Shown one piece after another: positions 8,906 through 21,100 of a DNA stretch of 64,000 nt. The notes below the pieces were generated by a model that was given only the letters and a program-made list of their open reading frames with translations, was not told the origin of the DNA and ran no database searches. The stretch is taken from contig NZ_CP036425.1 of NCBI RefSeq assembly GCF_007747445.1, positions 620,001-684,000 on the forward strand, read 5' to 3'. Position numbers and translations under genes: made by a program. Every line of letters starts with the position of its first letter. The first letter of the stretch is position 1. This DNA is from Poriferisphaera corsica (GTDB lineage: Bacteria; Planctomycetota; Phycisphaerae; Phycisphaerales; Phycisphaeraceae).

Positions 8906-9280
8906 TGGTTTCTCGCTTTCTGGTGGGCATTATAAGTAATGATGGGGGAATTAAACAAATTCGCACCAAAAAGGTGGTAATTGGGGTTTTGTAGTTGTAA
9001 CCCATGGTAGGGAAGGCAAAAAGGCTTATAAAAATGTCAAAATAAATAAGGCAACAGTTGCACATGTGTTATTTAGGTGATATAAATAAATATGAAGCAT
9101 TGATATGCCTGATTGCCTATTAAGTGTTCGTGCTTTCATGTTTATATTTTTTACCGAAGTTATTAATCAGATTTATTTAACATATGTTGCAGCAATCCGT
9201 TCGGATTTTCTGTGTCGGCTATCGTTTTAATTACATTGAGATTTTGGATCATTTCAGAGAATTACCGGAAAGGGAAAGTC
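8906..9280. other. AT-rich intergenic region before the PEP-CTERM gene
   Basis: These 375 bases are AT-rich and separate two divergently transcribed genes, so promoters for both must lie here. No convincing -35/-10 pair, ORF or long inverted repeat was recognised. An upstream in-frame start at 9212 for the PEP-CTERM gene was not adopted, because the signal peptide begins at 9281. Confidence 0.5.
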
Positions 9281-10144
9281 ATGAGAAACGTTTGTAAAAT
9301 ATTAGGTGTAGTAACAATCAGTTCATTGATGATAAGTTATGCTTCAGCAGCAACACTTGGTGCGGGCGAAACTATTTTTGTTGATGTGCAAAGTGGACGC
9401 GAGAATCCAGATGGCTCAGTCTATGATTTTGGTGATTACACAGGTGTAATCGGCGGAGTTCACTACAACGACGTACCAATGTACATCGATGATGGTGGCA
9501 CGGATACTTTGACGACTGCCTATGTTGGCACCATCGTCGATGGTATGGTGACATCGACTGGGACAGTAACAGATGTTGATCTAGTGACACGTGAAGATTT
9601 TTTAAATCAAACTGTTGAGGTCGTGAACCTCGATGGCACGGTTACTGTTACAGATAACCTACTCTATGCGAATGGAAGTAATCAAGGTGTTTCTGATAGT
9701 ACCAGTTGGTTTACAGATACGGCAGCTAAAGACATGTGGCAGGCATCTGGCTGGGATAACAATGCCGACCAAAATGAACAGAACAGTGTCGAAGTTGCAT
9801 TTACAGGTCTTGTAGCTGGCGCGCTTTATGATCTGAAGACATTCCATGCAACGAAGTTCTCCCACAGCACAACAGGTAACTCGCGTGATTTCCGTGTTAT
9901 TGCCAATGGCATTGAGGTGTTGGATAACGCTGCGAATGGTGCATTGGTCGAATTCGATTCAATTGCAGCGGATCAAAATGGTGAGATCGTCGTTTCTGTT
10001 AAGGGTGGTGATTTCTATCCTAATGGTACAAGGAACTATATCTATCTCAATGCGATGTCGTTGAGTGGTGTGTTGATCCCAGAGCCAGCGAGTCTTGCAT
10101 TGCTTGGCCTTGGCGGCTTGGCGATGCTTCGCCGCAGGTCGTAA
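9281..10144 (+). CDS. PEP-CTERM sorting domain protein
   Basis: This is a 287-residue secreted protein. It has an N-terminal signal peptide (basic Arg-Lys start, hydrophobic core, Ala-Ser-Ala end near residue 22). The C-terminal tail reads Ile-Pro-Glu-Pro-Ala-Ser, then a Leu/Gly/Ala-rich hydrophobic segment, then Arg-Arg-Arg-Ser, which is the PEP-CTERM signal cut by exosortase during export to the cell surface. The body is Thr/Asp/Val-rich with no recognised enzyme motif and is likely a beta-sandwich surface protein. The ATG at 9281 follows a GGAAAGGGAAAG purine stretch. A 17-bp perfect hairpin follows the gene. Confidence 0.9.
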   Translation: MRNVCKILGVVTISSLMISYASAATLGAGETIFVDVQSGRENPDGSVYDFGDYTGVIGGVHYNDVPMYIDDGGTDTLTTAYVGTIVDGMVTSTGTVTDVDLVTREDFLNQTVEVVNLDGTVTVTDNLLYANGSNQGVSDSTSWFTDTAAKDMWQASGWDNNADQNEQNSVEVAFTGLVAGALYDLKTFHATKFSHSTTGNSRDFRVIANGIEVLDNAANGALVEFDSIAADQNGEIVVSVKGGDFYPNGTRNYIYLNAMSLSGVLIPEPASLALLGLGGLAMLRRRS

Positions 10145-10201
10145 TCTTGATTTGATTAGGATTGAAGCTGTAATAATTGGCAGATTACACACTGAAAACA
10201 G

Positions 10202-10243
10202 ATAGCAAAAGGCTGCAATCATATGGTTGCAGCCTTTTGCTAT
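10202..10243 (+). terminator. Perfect 17-bp inverted repeat after the PEP-CTERM gene
   Basis: The arms 10202-10218 and 10227-10243 are exact complements with an 8-base loop. Each arm carries an A-run or T-run next to the GC-rich part, so the hairpin can act as a terminator for the upstream plus-strand gene. It lies about 60 bases after the stop codon. The converging sugar transporter gene ends 87 bases further on. Confidence 0.75.
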
Positions 10244-10329
10244 ATCAGGTATTTGTCGAGTTCAGAAGGTGTAAACGAAAACCTATTATGCCTATTTGCC
10301 TATTGAGACTGGGGTTCCAATTAGGCAAA

Positions 10330-11763
10330 TCAGAGTTGCATTTCCTCCAGTTGCTTGCCTTTTGTTTCACGGATCCAGATAAGCACAAAAATGAGCGATA
10401 TCAGTGCGAAAAGTGTGTAGATTGCATACGAACCAGATAATCCCAGAACGGCAAGCATGGGAGGGAATGTCAGTGTGATCACAAAGTTGGCTAACCATTG
10501 TGCTGCTGCGCCCACAGATAATGCTGCGGCTCGAATCCTGTTTGGGAACATTTCGCCAAGAAGCACCCAAACTACGGGGCCCCAAGACACGCCAAAGAAA
10601 AATACAAACAAATTGATCACAGTTAACCCAACAATAGCCTGATTGCTTGTCAGCATCAGGTTTCCATCTTTGTCCATGTCTGCCAAAGAAAAGATAACGG
10701 TCAGGATCGCGAGATTGACGAACATCCCAATTGATCCCGCTGCCAGTAGTGGCTTTCGTCCAACCTTATCTATCAACAAGATAGCCACAATTGTTGCCGA
10801 CACATTCACAGCCCCAGAAAGCAGGTTAGTTTGTAGAGCCTGCGCTTCCGTAAAGCCTGCTGCCTCCCACAAGTACGCCCCGTAATAAATCACGACATTG
10901 ATGCCCACGAATTGCTGGAAAATAGATAAAACAATACCAATCCAAACGATGCTGTGGATGCGTTTAGATTTGTCGTGTATCAAATCTTTAAAAGAAGGTT
11001 GTTTGTTTGTTTTTAAGGTTTCTTTGACCTGTTCAACAAGCAGATGTACGTTACCGCCGCGAGTTTTGAGGAAGATTGATTTCGCGCGTTCATGATAACC
11101 TTTGGCTACCAAATGTCGCGGCGATTCCGGTATTAATATCGCGCCAATAAAAAACACAATCGATGGTACCGCTTCCATCCAAAACATCCATCGCCATGCT
11201 GCAAATCCGAGCAACCAAGTATTGATTGCATTTCCTGCGGAATGCGCGATTAGATAGTTTGTCAGAAATGCCGCAAATATGCCCAATACAATCGCCAGTT
11301 GTTGCAGCGATCCGAGGCCACCACGAATATGCTTCGGCGCAATTTCTGCGATATATGCTGGAGAAATCACGGATGCTGCACCAACTGCAAGGCCGCCTAA
11401 TATGCGAGCGGCAACAAAAAATTCTGAAGTATTTGCAATGCCTGAACCAATCGCTGAAAGCATGAATGCAACCGCGGTGACGATCATCGTCGGTTTGCGG
11501 CCAAACCGATTTGCGCATGTCCCAGCTAGCAATGCGCCAAACACGCACCCCAGTAAAATCGAAGCAACATTAAAACCTGTGCCTACATTCGTCGATTTAA
11601 ACGCAGTTTGCAGGGCAGGGATTGTGCCATTAATCACGCCAGAATCATAGCCAAACAGAAACCCGCCCACCGCAGCCACGCAAGATAAGGTGATCACATA
11701 AAGAATGTTGCCTTGCTCGATTTCGCCATGGCTATGATTGCTTTTATTGGATGCTTCGTTCAT
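10330..11763 (-). CDS. Sugar/H+ symporter, MFS sugar porter family
   Basis: This 477-residue inner-membrane transporter has 12 predicted helices. Family motifs are present: Gly-Arg-Lys-Pro in the loop after helix 2 and again in the second half, Pro-Glu-Ser-Pro-Arg-His-Leu before the central loop, and Gln-Gln-Phe-Val-Gly-Ile-Asn in helix 7, which contacts sugar in XylE/GLUT proteins. The start at 11763 is preferred over the longer frame (to 11925) because the extra 54 residues are not transporter-like and an AGG site lies just upstream. It probably imports a pentose or hexose. The exact sugar is not decided. An unusual short His/Ser-rich N-terminus precedes helix 1. Confidence 0.9.
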   Translation of the reverse strand: MNEASNKSNHSHGEIEQGNILYVITLSCVAAVGGFLFGYDSGVINGTIPALQTAFKSTNVGTGFNVASILLGCVFGALLAGTCANRFGRKPTMIVTAVAFMLSAIGSGIANTSEFFVAARILGGLAVGAASVISPAYIAEIAPKHIRGGLGSLQQLAIVLGIFAAFLTNYLIAHSAGNAINTWLLGFAAWRWMFWMEAVPSIVFFIGAILIPESPRHLVAKGYHERAKSIFLKTRGGNVHLLVEQVKETLKTNKQPSFKDLIHDKSKRIHSIVWIGIVLSIFQQFVGINVVIYYGAYLWEAAGFTEAQALQTNLLSGAVNVSATIVAILLIDKVGRKPLLAAGSIGMFVNLAILTVIFSLADMDKDGNLMLTSNQAIVGLTVINLFVFFFGVSWGPVVWVLLGEMFPNRIRAAALSVGAAAQWLANFVITLTFPPMLAVLGLSGSYAIYTLFALISLIFVLIWIRETKGKQLEEMQL

Positions 11764-12065
11764 ACACGCACACCTGTTAAGAAAAAGGAAGGCTACAAGT
11801 TGAAGATCGGCATAGCTGGTGCGATGAATGATGTTATTTGGGTGAAGTGAGGTAAAGCTGGATGTGAAGCAGGGAGAGTGTCTAATGGTGAATGAGTAAG
11901 TGGTTGGCCAAGTTATTGGGAACACGAATTATTTACAGTCAATGAGTAATTGGTAGAATGAGACCAGTCATGTCATGGGTAATTTTGGTTTGTTGCCCTG
12001 TGTAATGAGCATATGTTAGCCGTAGCAGATTTACGACCTATCAACAGTCTTATCGTGCGGAATAT

Positions 12066-12857
12066 ATGAGAATAAAACGAGCAATCCAAGAATATCTTTG
12101 GCATCAACGTACCTATCTGCTCTATGCGAAATTGAGCCAGTATTACAACCTGTCGCAAACCATCTTTATTATGCTTAGGGCAGCGATTGCGTTTTGGGAC
12201 TATAAAATCCATGTGCCGGGTTATGACGTGCCATTTCTAATCCGCGCGAAACAATCAGATTGGGATGTATTCAAGCAAATTATTCTCAGCATGGAACTTG
12301 ATCATCTTAATGCGCCTTCGCCCGGCTCACTGATAATTGATGCAGGTGCTAATATCGGAATTTCAACCGCTTACCTCTCCAGACGCTATCCAGACAATAC
12401 GATTATTGCGATTGAACCAAGCAATGAAAATCTTGTTTTGTTACGTGAGCACTGCAAGGGGTTAAGTAATGTTGTCATCATCGAGGGCGGGCTTTGGGGG
12501 GCTGATGCATGGCTAGAAATTTATAACCCCGATGCGAAATCTTGGTCATTCCGCGTAAAAGAAGTGAAAGAAAACTCGAATCAGGCAATGCTAGGTATGC
12601 GTATCGACACCATCATGAAAAAGCAAAATGCAGAGAAAATCGGCATTTTGAAAATGGATATCGAAGGCTCGGAGTGTGACGTGTTCAGCCGTGGTGTAGA
12701 AAAATGGTTGCCACAAGTTGAGCAGATTGTTGTTGAACTGCATGGCGAGGAAGCTGAGGGTATTGTGACTAACGCAATCTCAGACGAATTTACGGTAGAT
12801 CGAAAAGGCGAGAAAATGCACTACCAACGGAAAGTCCTTTCCGCAGTTGAAACTTAG
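12066..12857 (+). CDS. FkbM family methyltransferase
   Basis: This 263-residue SAM-dependent methyltransferase has motif I at Ile-Asp-Ala-Gly-Ala-Asn-Ile-Gly (residues 91-98), an acidic Ile-Glu-Pro-Ser after beta-2 (near 117), and Lys-Met-Asp-Ile-Glu-Gly-Ser-Glu near 196, the FkbM hallmark. Such enzymes O-methylate sugars in polysaccharides, glycolipids or natural products. The N-terminal 60 residues are Tyr/Gln-rich without known features. There is no glycosyltransferase cluster next to it, so the acceptor is unknown. The ribosome site is weak. Confidence 0.85.
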   Translation: MRIKRAIQEYLWHQRTYLLYAKLSQYYNLSQTIFIMLRAAIAFWDYKIHVPGYDVPFLIRAKQSDWDVFKQIILSMELDHLNAPSPGSLIIDAGANIGISTAYLSRRYPDNTIIAIEPSNENLVLLREHCKGLSNVVIIEGGLWGADAWLEIYNPDAKSWSFRVKEVKENSNQAMLGMRIDTIMKKQNAEKIGILKMDIEGSECDVFSRGVEKWLPQVEQIVVELHGEEAEGIVTNAISDEFTVDRKGEKMHYQRKVLSAVET

Positions 12858-13079
12858 TACCCTTTTTTTAACACCTTTCTCCTAATGTATGCTGTAAATC
12901 CACTATCAAAAACCTGTGCAAGCTCTGATGAGTGTAATGGGTGATGTCATTGCTTTTAGCTTCAGCGAGTGATATCTAAATTACAGGCATACGTATATTT
13001 GGCAACTAAATAGTGATCAAATCTGTATCTCGTATTTGAGATCGCACCTAATCATAAGATAGTTGCTGCCGAAGTGATT

Positions 13080-13769
13080 TTATTCGTTTAGCGTGATCGC
13101 TTCGTCCGCTTGCTTGATATGAATTAAACCATCAGTCACTTCCGAGAATCCGACAAGTATAAACTGTACAGCCATCGCCACGAGAATCAGGCCAAGTAGT
13201 CTTGAGCAAATTTCCATCCCCAATCCACCGAGTACGCGCTTGATAGCCGACGACATGAGCAGGATCAGGACCGTGACTCCCGCCACAGCAAAGATGGCTG
13301 AGGTGCCCGCGATGCGAGTTGGGATTGTGCTGGGGTATTGCGATGACAAGATGATCGCTGTTGCGACCGATCCCGGCCCGACAAAGATCGGAAATACTAA
13401 TGGGATAAATATGGTCTGGAATCGAGAGGCCGCCATCCGCATCGCTGATTTCCGCGCCGCCGGGGCCTTTGGATGAGCCGCATCAGAATGAACCTCCCAA
13501 AGCATCTTGATCCCGGTCAACAGCAAAATGATTCCCCCCGCAATCCGAAATGCAGGCAACGACACATCGAAAAATCTCAATACCTCGTTCCCTGCTAAGT
13601 AAAATGTTCCCAGCCCCAAAAAAATAAACAGCCCCATCAGTAGTGCAATCCCGTTCCGCACCCGCGGTGGGTCGTTACCTGTCGCTTCCACGAATATGGG
13701 CAAACACCCGATCGGGTTCACAATCGAAAACAGTGTTATAAAGAAGATTGCAAAATGCTGCGTATGCAT
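13080..13769 (-). CDS. MarC family (NAAT) integral membrane protein
   Basis: This 229-residue protein has six predicted membrane helices and the MarC-family layout: Phe-x-Ile-Val-Asn-Pro-Ile-Gly (residues 15-22) in the first helix and Pro-Leu-Val-Phe-Pro-Ile-Phe-Val-Gly-Pro-Gly-Ser near 122-133. Despite the historical name, MarC is not shown to confer antibiotic resistance; the function is unknown. Transcription is divergent from rpoB. The 474 bases between the two starts hold the rpoB leader. Confidence 0.88.
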   Translation of the reverse strand: MHTQHFAIFFITLFSIVNPIGCLPIFVEATGNDPPRVRNGIALLMGLFIFLGLGTFYLAGNEVLRFFDVSLPAFRIAGGIILLLTGIKMLWEVHSDAAHPKAPAARKSAMRMAASRFQTIFIPLVFPIFVGPGSVATAIILSSQYPSTIPTRIAGTSAIFAVAGVTVLILLMSSAIKRVLGGLGMEICSRLLGLILVAMAVQFILVGFSEVTDGLIHIKQADEAITLNE

Positions 13770-14243
13770 AGTTGGCTCCGCACCGCTTCCCCTTGCCGGG
13801 TCCCCATCTGAAATCTGATCGGTCAGCCGCGCAAAAAAAAATAGTCAGGCTCCCCCTCTTTGTGCATAAAAGCGGTACGGGAAAATCCGTAATTGAAATG
13901 GAAATTAGTTCTGAGTGCCTGCAAATAAAAGAGTTAAGTGCCACAGTCTGCCGAAAGTGGGTTGGCTGGGGGCACACGGTGGATAAATGTTGGGGAAAGC
14001 GATGGACTTGTGCAATAAGCTCGGTAACTATAAAACATTAGGTAATTAGAACGAAGGCGCGAAGCTCGCGCAGGCAAAATCCATACCAAATTTAAACGTT
14101 TGGAGAAGGTTGTGTCTGTCGAGCTTGTGGGTATGTATACATGGGTGTATACTGTTTCGTTCGCGGCGTGGAACCGGTACTGATCTGGGCTTGTAAAACC
14201 CTCCACAGTATGAACTTAGAGATCTCTTAAGCCGAGGATATCG
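13770..14243. promoter_or_regulatory. rpoB upstream region, no ribosomal protein genes
   Basis: This 474-base stretch lies between divergent marC and rpoB. Nothing in it encodes L10 or L7/L12, the usual upstream neighbours of rpoB. A TTGTGC/TATAAA pair (about 14008-14036, 15-base spacer) is a possible but weak promoter. Two GTATAC hexamers flank ATGGGT at about 14132-14150 and form a short palindromic site. A GAGG ribosome site at 14234-14237 serves rpoB. Confidence 0.45.
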
Positions 14244-17200
14244 ATGCAGCTAAACTCTGTGCGCGATTACTCCAAGCGCGGCGATGCTCTTCCCATTCCA
14301 AATCTCGTTCGAGTGCAGCAGGCTGCATATGAGCGTTTTTTGCAGAAAAAAGAGGAAGATCAGAGCGAGCGCGATAAGAACATGGGCCTGGAAGGACTTC
14401 TTAATGAGGTGTTTCCAATTATTTCGTATGACGGGAATATGCAGCTTGAGTACTTGTACTACAAGCTTGATGAGCCCCGATACACTTCGGATGAGTGTCG
14501 TGAGTTAAGGCTCACGTACGGAATGCCATTCCGTGTTGGTGTCCGTCTTGTGCGCAAGGATGTGCCCGAGATTCCCGAAGAAGAAATTTACCTGGGCGAA
14601 ATCCCGGTCATGATGGGGGGCGGTGAGTTCATCATCAATGGTGCTGAACGCGTCATCGTCAACCAATTGCACCGATCGCCTGGTGTTGACTTCTCCATCG
14701 CTTCTGCCGAAGCTGACCGCCCACTCCATTCAGCCCGTATCATTCCTGAACGCGGCTCATGGATCGAGCTTGAAGTCACCAAAAAAGACGTCCTCACGAT
14801 GAGGATTGACCAGTCGACCAAGATTCCAGCCACGACTTTCTTGCGTGCGCTGGATGAGAAGTACTCGACGACCGACTCACTTCTTAAGCTCTTCTACAAT
14901 GTCGAGACGATCAACGTCACCGACCTGAAGCCCGAACATTATGTCGCGGCTGCGGTCATCGACACCGACACCGGCGAGGAAATTCTCCCCGTCTGTGCTC
15001 AGGTTGGCGAAGCCGTCGAGCGAATCCTCGGCTCAGCCCTCAAGAAGATATCAGTGGTCTCCAATGCCTCTGATATGCTCATCCTCAACACGATCGCTGA
15101 GGAAAAGCAGGCACAGGTCGATCTTCAGGTCAACGAGCACGAAGCGGCGCTTCTCGCCCTTTACGCCCGTCTCCGCCCCGGCAATCCGCCGCAGGTCGAC
15201 AAAGCGAAGCAACTCTTCGAAGAGAAATTCCTCGATGACAACCGCTACCGTCTCGGTAAGGTTGGACGCTTCCGTATCAACCGTAAATTCAATCTTGATG
15301 TTGACGAGAACATCATGCAGATCCGTGGCGACGACTTCCTTGAAGTCATCAAATACATGCTTGATCTGCGTTCAAATCGCAACAAAGCCCACATCGACGA
15401 CATCGACCACCTTGGCAACCGTCGTCTCCGCACCCTCGACGAATTAGCTGTCGAAGAAATGCGTAAGGGCTTCCTCAAGCTCCGCCGTACCGTGCAGGAG
15501 CGTATGTCGGTTAAAGACCCTGACGAGCTGTCAAAGATCGCTGATCTGATCAACAGCAAGTCCATCAGTTCCGCCATCGACCATTTCTTTGGCCGCGGCG
15601 AACTCTCTCAGGTCGTTGACCAAACCAACACGCTCTCGATGCTCACCCACGAGCGTCGTCTCTCCGCTCTCGGACCCGGTGGTCTGAACCGTAAACGTGC
15701 TGGCTTTGAAGTCCGCGACGTTCACATCTCCCACTACGGCCGCGTCTGCCCGATTGAAACACCTGAAGGCACGAACATCGGTCTCATCTGTTCACTCGGC
15801 ATCTACAGCCGCGTCGACCAGTACGGCTTCCTTCTCACACCTTATCGCAAGGTTGAAGGCGGCAAGATGATCGAAGGCGAAAAGGGTATCGAATACCTCA
15901 GAGCCGACGAAGAGATGAAGATCACCATCGCGCCGACCGACTCCATCAACCCCGATGGTACGCTCGTTAAGGGCAACGTCCTCGCACGTGTTGACGGCGA
16001 AGTCGCTCAGGTTTCCTCCAAGCAACTCGACTACGTCGACGTCTCGCCTAAGCAGATTGTCGGTGTCTCAGCTGCTCTGATTCCATTCCTCGAACACGAC
16101 GACGCGAACCGCGCTCTCATGGGTTCGAACATGCAACGCCAGGCTGTGCCCCTGATTAAGGCACAAGCTCCATGCGTCGCGACAGGTATGGAAATGGAGA
16201 TTCCGAAGTACTCCGGTATGGTCGTCCGTGCGAAGAACGCCGGCACCGTGACCTATGTCGATGCGAAAATGATCGTGATCGACAACGCTGATGAGTATGA
16301 ACTCCGCAAGTTCGTTGGCCTCAATGAGCGTACCTGTCAAAACCAAAAACCAATCGTCCGTTTGGGCGACTGGGTTGAAGAAGATCAGATCATCGCCGAC
16401 GGCGCAGGCACCGACAAGGGTGAACTCGCACTCGGCAAGAACTGCCTCATCGCCTTCAACACATTCGACGGTTACAACTACGAGGACGCGATCGTCATCA
16501 GCGAACGCCTCGTTAAGGACGACGTCTTCACATCGATCCATATCGATGAATTCGAAGTCGAAATCCGTGAAACCAAGCTCGGCCGCGAAGAGTTCACTTG
16601 CGACATCCCCAATGTCTCAGAAAAACAACTCTCTCGTCTCGACGAGAACGGCATCATCCGCATCGGCTCTCACGTTAAACCTAGCGACATCCTCGTCGGT
16701 AAGGTTTCACCAAAGAGCAAGAGCGAGCTGACCCCAGAAGAAAAACTCCTCCACGCCATCTTTGGCCGTGCAGGTGAAGACGTTAAAAACGATTCTCTCG
16801 AAGTCCCCGCAGGCACCGACGGCATCGTCATCGGCGCTAAACGCTTTAGCCGTCGTATGCACCTCAACGACGATCAGAAAAAATCGCTCAAGCGTGAGAT
16901 GCGTGACTACGAAATGCACATGGACGAACGTGCAGCCGAACTCTTCCGCCAGATGGTCGAGAAGGTCAACGAAACGACGGGTACGCCAATGGTTGACCCA
17001 TCGACTCGTCAGAAAGCTGCCGCTTCCGACATCACCGAGATCATTCTCGAGCAGATCGAATCGTTCAACGTGAAATGGATCAAGGGTTCCAAGGATGTGA
17101 TGGAAGAAGCCATTAAGGTACACAAAGCCTTTTGGCCTCGTATCCAGTCCATTGAGAAGGAAAAACAACGCCGTCTCGCTCACATGAAGCGCGGCGACGA

Positions 17201-18044
17201 GTTGCCTTCAGGCGTCCTCGAAATGGTCAAAATCTACATCGCCACCAAACGCCCACTCTCAGTCGGCGACAAAATGGCGGGTCGTCACGGTAACAAGGGT
17301 GTTATCGCCCGTATCGTCCCGATCGAAGATATGCCATTCATGGACGACGGCACACCTGTCGATGTCCTGCTCAACCCACTCGGCGTGCCTTCCCGCATGA
17401 ACGTCGGACAGATCCTCGAGACACACCTCGGCTGGGCCTGCTCCGTCCTCGGATTCCAAGCTCGAACGCCTGTCTTCGACGGTGCAACCGAGGGTGAAAT
17501 CTGGGAAGCACTCAGAGAAGCTAACGAGTACTGTGACCGTCGATGGGCCGACACCGCCGCCGCTGGTGGTGCTCCCGGCGACCGCGAACTGCTCGCTAAG
17601 ATGCCTCAGGAAGCGAAGATTCAACTTCATGACGGCCGCACCGGTGAACCTTTTGATGAAAAGACCACCGTTGGCTACATGTACCTGCTGAAACTTCACC
17701 ACCTCGTTGACGACAAGATTCACGCCCGTGCAACCGGCCCATACTCGCTCATCACCCAGCAACCGCTCGGTGGTAAAGCTCGTACCGGTGGCCAGCGATT
17801 CGGCGAGATGGAAGTCTGGGCCCTCGAAGCCTACGGCGCAGCATACATCCTTCAGGAACTGCTCACCGTTAAGTCCGACGACGTCGAAGGCCGCACCAAG
17901 ATCTACGAATCAATGGTCAAAGGCACGAACAGACTCGAAGCGGGCATGCCCGTTGCGTTTGACGTCCTCTGTAACGAAGTCAAAGGCCTCGGCCTCAACA
18001 TCGGTCTCGAAAAAGCTGAACTCGAAGGCGGTTCGATCTTCTAA
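14244..18044 (+). CDS. rpoB: DNA-directed RNA polymerase subunit beta
   Basis: This is the 1266-residue beta subunit of RNA polymerase, which forms one jaw of the active-site cleft with beta prime. It starts with the typical Pro-Asn-Leu-Val segment near residue 20. It carries the rifampicin-region sequences ([11 protein letters not shown]) and the Cys-Pro-Ile-Glu-Thr-Pro-Glu-Gly motif. It also has [12 protein letters not shown], and a C-terminal [13 protein letters not shown]. The length is at the short end for the family. Codons are strongly C-ending, unlike the G-ending genes elsewhere in the window. rpoC follows after 113 bases. Confidence 0.98.
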   Translation: MQLNSVRDYSKRGDALPIPNLVRVQQAAYERFLQKKEEDQSERDKNMGLEGLLNEVFPIISYDGNMQLEYLYYKLDEPRYTSDECRELRLTYGMPFRVGVRLVRKDVPEIPEEEIYLGEIPVMMGGGEFIINGAERVIVNQLHRSPGVDFSIASAEADRPLHSARIIPERGSWIELEVTKKDVLTMRIDQSTKIPATTFLRALDEKYSTTDSLLKLFYNVETINVTDLKPEHYVAAAVIDTDTGEEILPVCAQVGEAVERILGSALKKISVVSNASDMLILNTIAEEKQAQVDLQVNEHEAALLALYARLRPGNPPQVDKAKQLFEEKFLDDNRYRLGKVGRFRINRKFNLDVDENIMQIRGDDFLEVIKYMLDLRSNRNKAHIDDIDHLGNRRLRTLDELAVEEMRKGFLKLRRTVQERMSVKDPDELSKIADLINSKSISSAIDHFFGRGELSQVVDQTNTLSMLTHERRLSALGPGGLNRKRAGFEVRDVHISHYGRVCPIETPEGTNIGLICSLGIYSRVDQYGFLLTPYRKVEGGKMIEGEKGIEYLRADEEMKITIAPTDSINPDGTLVKGNVLARVDGEVAQVSSKQLDYVDVSPKQIVGVSAALIPFLEHDDANRALMGSNMQRQAVPLIKAQAPCVATGMEMEIPKYSGMVVRAKNAGTVTYVDAKMIVIDNADEYELRKFVGLNERTCQNQKPIVRLGDWVEEDQIIADGAGTDKGELALGKNCLIAFNTFDGYNYEDAIVISERLVKDDVFTSIHIDEFEVEIRETKLGREEFTCDIPNVSEKQLSRLDENGIIRIGSHVKPSDILVGKVSPKSKSELTPEEKLLHAIFGRAGEDVKNDSLEVPAGTDGIVIGAKRFSRRMHLNDDQKKSLKREMRDYEMHMDERAAELFRQMVEKVNETTGTPMVDPSTRQKAAASDITEIILEQIESFNVKWIKGSKDVMEEAIKVHKAFWPRIQSIEKEKQRRLAHMKRGDELPSGVLEMVKIYIATKRPLSVGDKMAGRHGNKGVIARIVPIEDMPFMDDGTPVDVLLNPLGVPSRMNVGQILETHLGWACSVLGFQARTPVFDGATEGEIWEALREANEYCDRRWADTAAAGGAPGDRELLAKMPQEAKIQLHDGRTGEPFDEKTTVGYMYLLKLHHLVDDKIHARATGPYSLITQQPLGGKARTGGQRFGEMEVWALEAYGAAYILQELLTVKSDDVEGRTKIYESMVKGTNRLEAGMPVAFDVLCNEVKGLGLNIGLEKAELEGGSIF

Positions 18045-18054
18045 TCAACCCCTG

Positions 18055-18078
18055 CAGCCGCCGAATAGGCGGCTGTTT
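18055..18078 (+). terminator. Hairpin between rpoB and rpoC
   Basis: The arms 18055-18062 and 18068-18075 (CAGCCGCC and GGCGGCTG) form an 8-bp GC-rich stem with a 5-base loop, followed by only three T residues. It is too weak in its T-run to be a full terminator. It may attenuate transcription or be a processing or stability element between the two subunit genes. Confidence 0.5.
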
Positions 18079-18157
18079 ACCGTTTCAACTTTTCGTAACC
18101 CGAACCTTCGTTCAAAACTGATACCACTAAACGCTCAATGATGGAGTGTTTCAAGAT

Positions 18158-21100
18158 ATGGCTGATATAGCTTACGATCGTGTTAATGACTACGCCGCTG
18201 TGAAGATCACACTTGCTTCACCGAACGATATCCGTTCATGGTCCTTCGGCGAAGTCAAAAAACCAGAAACGATCAACTACCGTACATACCGTCCCGAAAA
18301 AGACGGCCTGTTCTGCGAACGTATCTTTGGACCAGAACGCGACTACGAATGTGCCTGCGGTAAATACAAAGGCACCAAATTCAAAGGTATTATCTGTGAT
18401 CGTTGTGGCGTCAAAGTCACACACTCCCGCGTACGCCGCAAGCGTATGGGTCACATCAACCTCGCCGCGCCGATCGTCCACATTTGGTTCTTCAAAGCCA
18501 TACCTTCCCACCTCGGCAACCTCCTTGGAATGAAGACCAGCGACATCGAAAAGGTCGTTTACTTCCAGGACTACGTCGTTACCGAGCCCGGCGACACCCC
18601 ACTCAAACACCAGCAAGTCCTCACCGAAGACGAATACCGTCAGGCTTACGAGTCCTACGGTGCTGGCTTCCAGGCCATGATGGGTGCTGAAGCAGTCAAA
18701 GAACTGCTCTCCCGTATGGACCTCAATGCCGTCGCAGGTGAACTCCGCGCTGACCTTAACAACACTAAATCTAAACAGAAGATCAAAGACCTTTCCAAGC
18801 GTCTGAAGATCATCGAGCAGATCCGCCACTCAGAAAACGATCCAGGTTGGATGGTCATGGACGTTGTTCCTGTCATCCCTCCAGACCTGCGTCCACTCGT
18901 TCTTCTCGAGTCCGGCAACTTTGCTACTTCCGACTTGAACGACCTCTACCGTCGTATCATCAACCGTAACAACCGTCTCAAGAAACTCATCGACCTCAAC
19001 GCTCCTGAAGTCATCATTCGTAACGAAAAACGTATGCTTCAGCAGTCTGTCGATGCACTCTTTGATAACGGTCGTTGCCGTCGTCCAGTGCTCGGCTCAT
19101 CCAGCCGCCCACTCAAGTCACTCACCGACATGATCAAGGGCAAGCAAGGCCGCTTCCGTGAAAACCTTCTCGGTAAGCGTGTCGACTACTCCGCTCGTTC
19201 CGTCATCGTCGTCGGCCCCAACCTGAAACTTCACCAGTGTGGTCTTCCCAAGAAGATCGCTCTGGAACTTTACCAGCCATTCATTATCCGCAAGCTCAAA
19301 GAGCATGGCCTCGTCGACACCATCAAGTCCGCGAAGAAAATGCTCGAGCGTCGTGATCCTGAAGTCTGGGACATCCTCGAGGAAGTCATCCACGAGCATC
19401 CGGTTATGCTCAACCGTGCTCCGACCCTTCACCGTATGGGTATTCAAGCTTTCGAACCAGTACTCGTCGAAGGTAACGCTATCCGCGTTCACCCACTCGT
19501 CTGTACCGGCTTCAACGCTGACTTCGACGGTGACCAGATGGCTGTCCACCTCCCACTCTCAGTCGAAGCTCAAGCTGAAGCTTCACTGCTCATGCTCTCA
19601 CCGCACAACATTTTCTCCCCAGCCAACGGCAACCCCATTATCTCACCTTCGCAGGACATCCTCCTCGGTGCTTACTACCTCACCATGAAACATGGTGGCG
19701 GCGAGCCCGATCGCGAAAAGATGATGAAGTTCCACACCCCGCATGAAGCCTTCCTCGCTTACGATCTCAAAAAGATCGAAATGCACGACTTCATCGAAGT
19801 CCGCATGCCTGAAGGCCGCTGGGTTGACGTCGTTAACGACCAAAAAGATCAAGCCGTTCCGATGCCGAAAAACCTTCGCATCGTCACCACGGTTGGCCGT
19901 CTCCTCTTCAACGAGATCCTCGCTCATGGCATGCAGTTCTATAACTGTGCCCTCGGCTCCAAGGGTTGCTCACGTGTCATCGACGACACCTACGCAATCT
20001 CCGGTCGTCCCGCGACCATCGATCTTCTCGACAACATGAAGAACATCGGCTTCAAGCACTCAACAATCTCAGGCCTATCCTTCGGCCTCACCGACCTCCG
20101 TATCCCAGAGAAGAAAAAAGAGCTCATCGACAAGACCCAGAAAAAGGTCGACCGCGTCGAGAAAGCATTCATGGCCGGTGCTATCACCGAACGTGAACGT
20201 TACAACCAGCTCCTCGACCTCTGGACACACTGTCGTGAAGCCGTCACCAAGGAACTCCTCAAGGAACTCCGTAAGGACCGCCGTGACGAGTTCAACAACC
20301 ACCTCCCTGTCGACTCCGATGAAGGCAAGCTGTACATCAACCCGGTGTTCATCATGTCCAAAGACGCGTCCGGTGCTCGTGGTAACGTCTCGCAGGTTCA
20401 GCAGCTCGCTGGTATGCGTGGTCTGATGTCTAAGCCTTCCGGTGAAATTATTGAAACACCGATTAAGGCTAACGCTCGCGAAGGTCTATCCGTCCTCGAG
20501 TACTTCTCATCAACCCACGGTGCTCGTAAGGGCTTGGCCGACACCGCGCTTAAGACCGCTGACTCCGGCTACCTCACCCGTAAACTCGCTGACGTCGCTC
20601 AGAACGTCTTCGTCACCGGCGACGACTGTGGTACCCACAAGGGTGTCACCAAGCACGCCATCTATAAGGGTGAAGAAATCGACGTCGCGCTCAGCCAGCA
20701 AATCGTTGGCCGTACCGCTCGCGAAACCATCCGCAACCCGATCACCGATCAACTCATTGCGGAAGAAAACGAAATCATCACAGAAGAAGCAGCTCGCGCC
20801 ATCGAAGGCCTCGGCATCGAGTCCGTCATGGTTCGCTCACCGCTCTCTTGTGATTCATCACACGGTATCTGTGCTCGCTGCTATGGCCGCGACCTCTCCA
20901 CCGGCCGCAAGGTCGAGGAAGGCCTCGCCGTCGGCATCATCGCAGCTCAGTCCATCGGTGAGCCAGGCACGCAGCTAACCATGCGTACCTTCCACACTGG
21001 TGGTGTTGCGACAACCGCAACCATCGACACCAGCTTCCAGGCTTCCACCCCTGGTAAGATCGTCATCCGTGACGCCAACGCTGTTCCAACCAAGGACGAA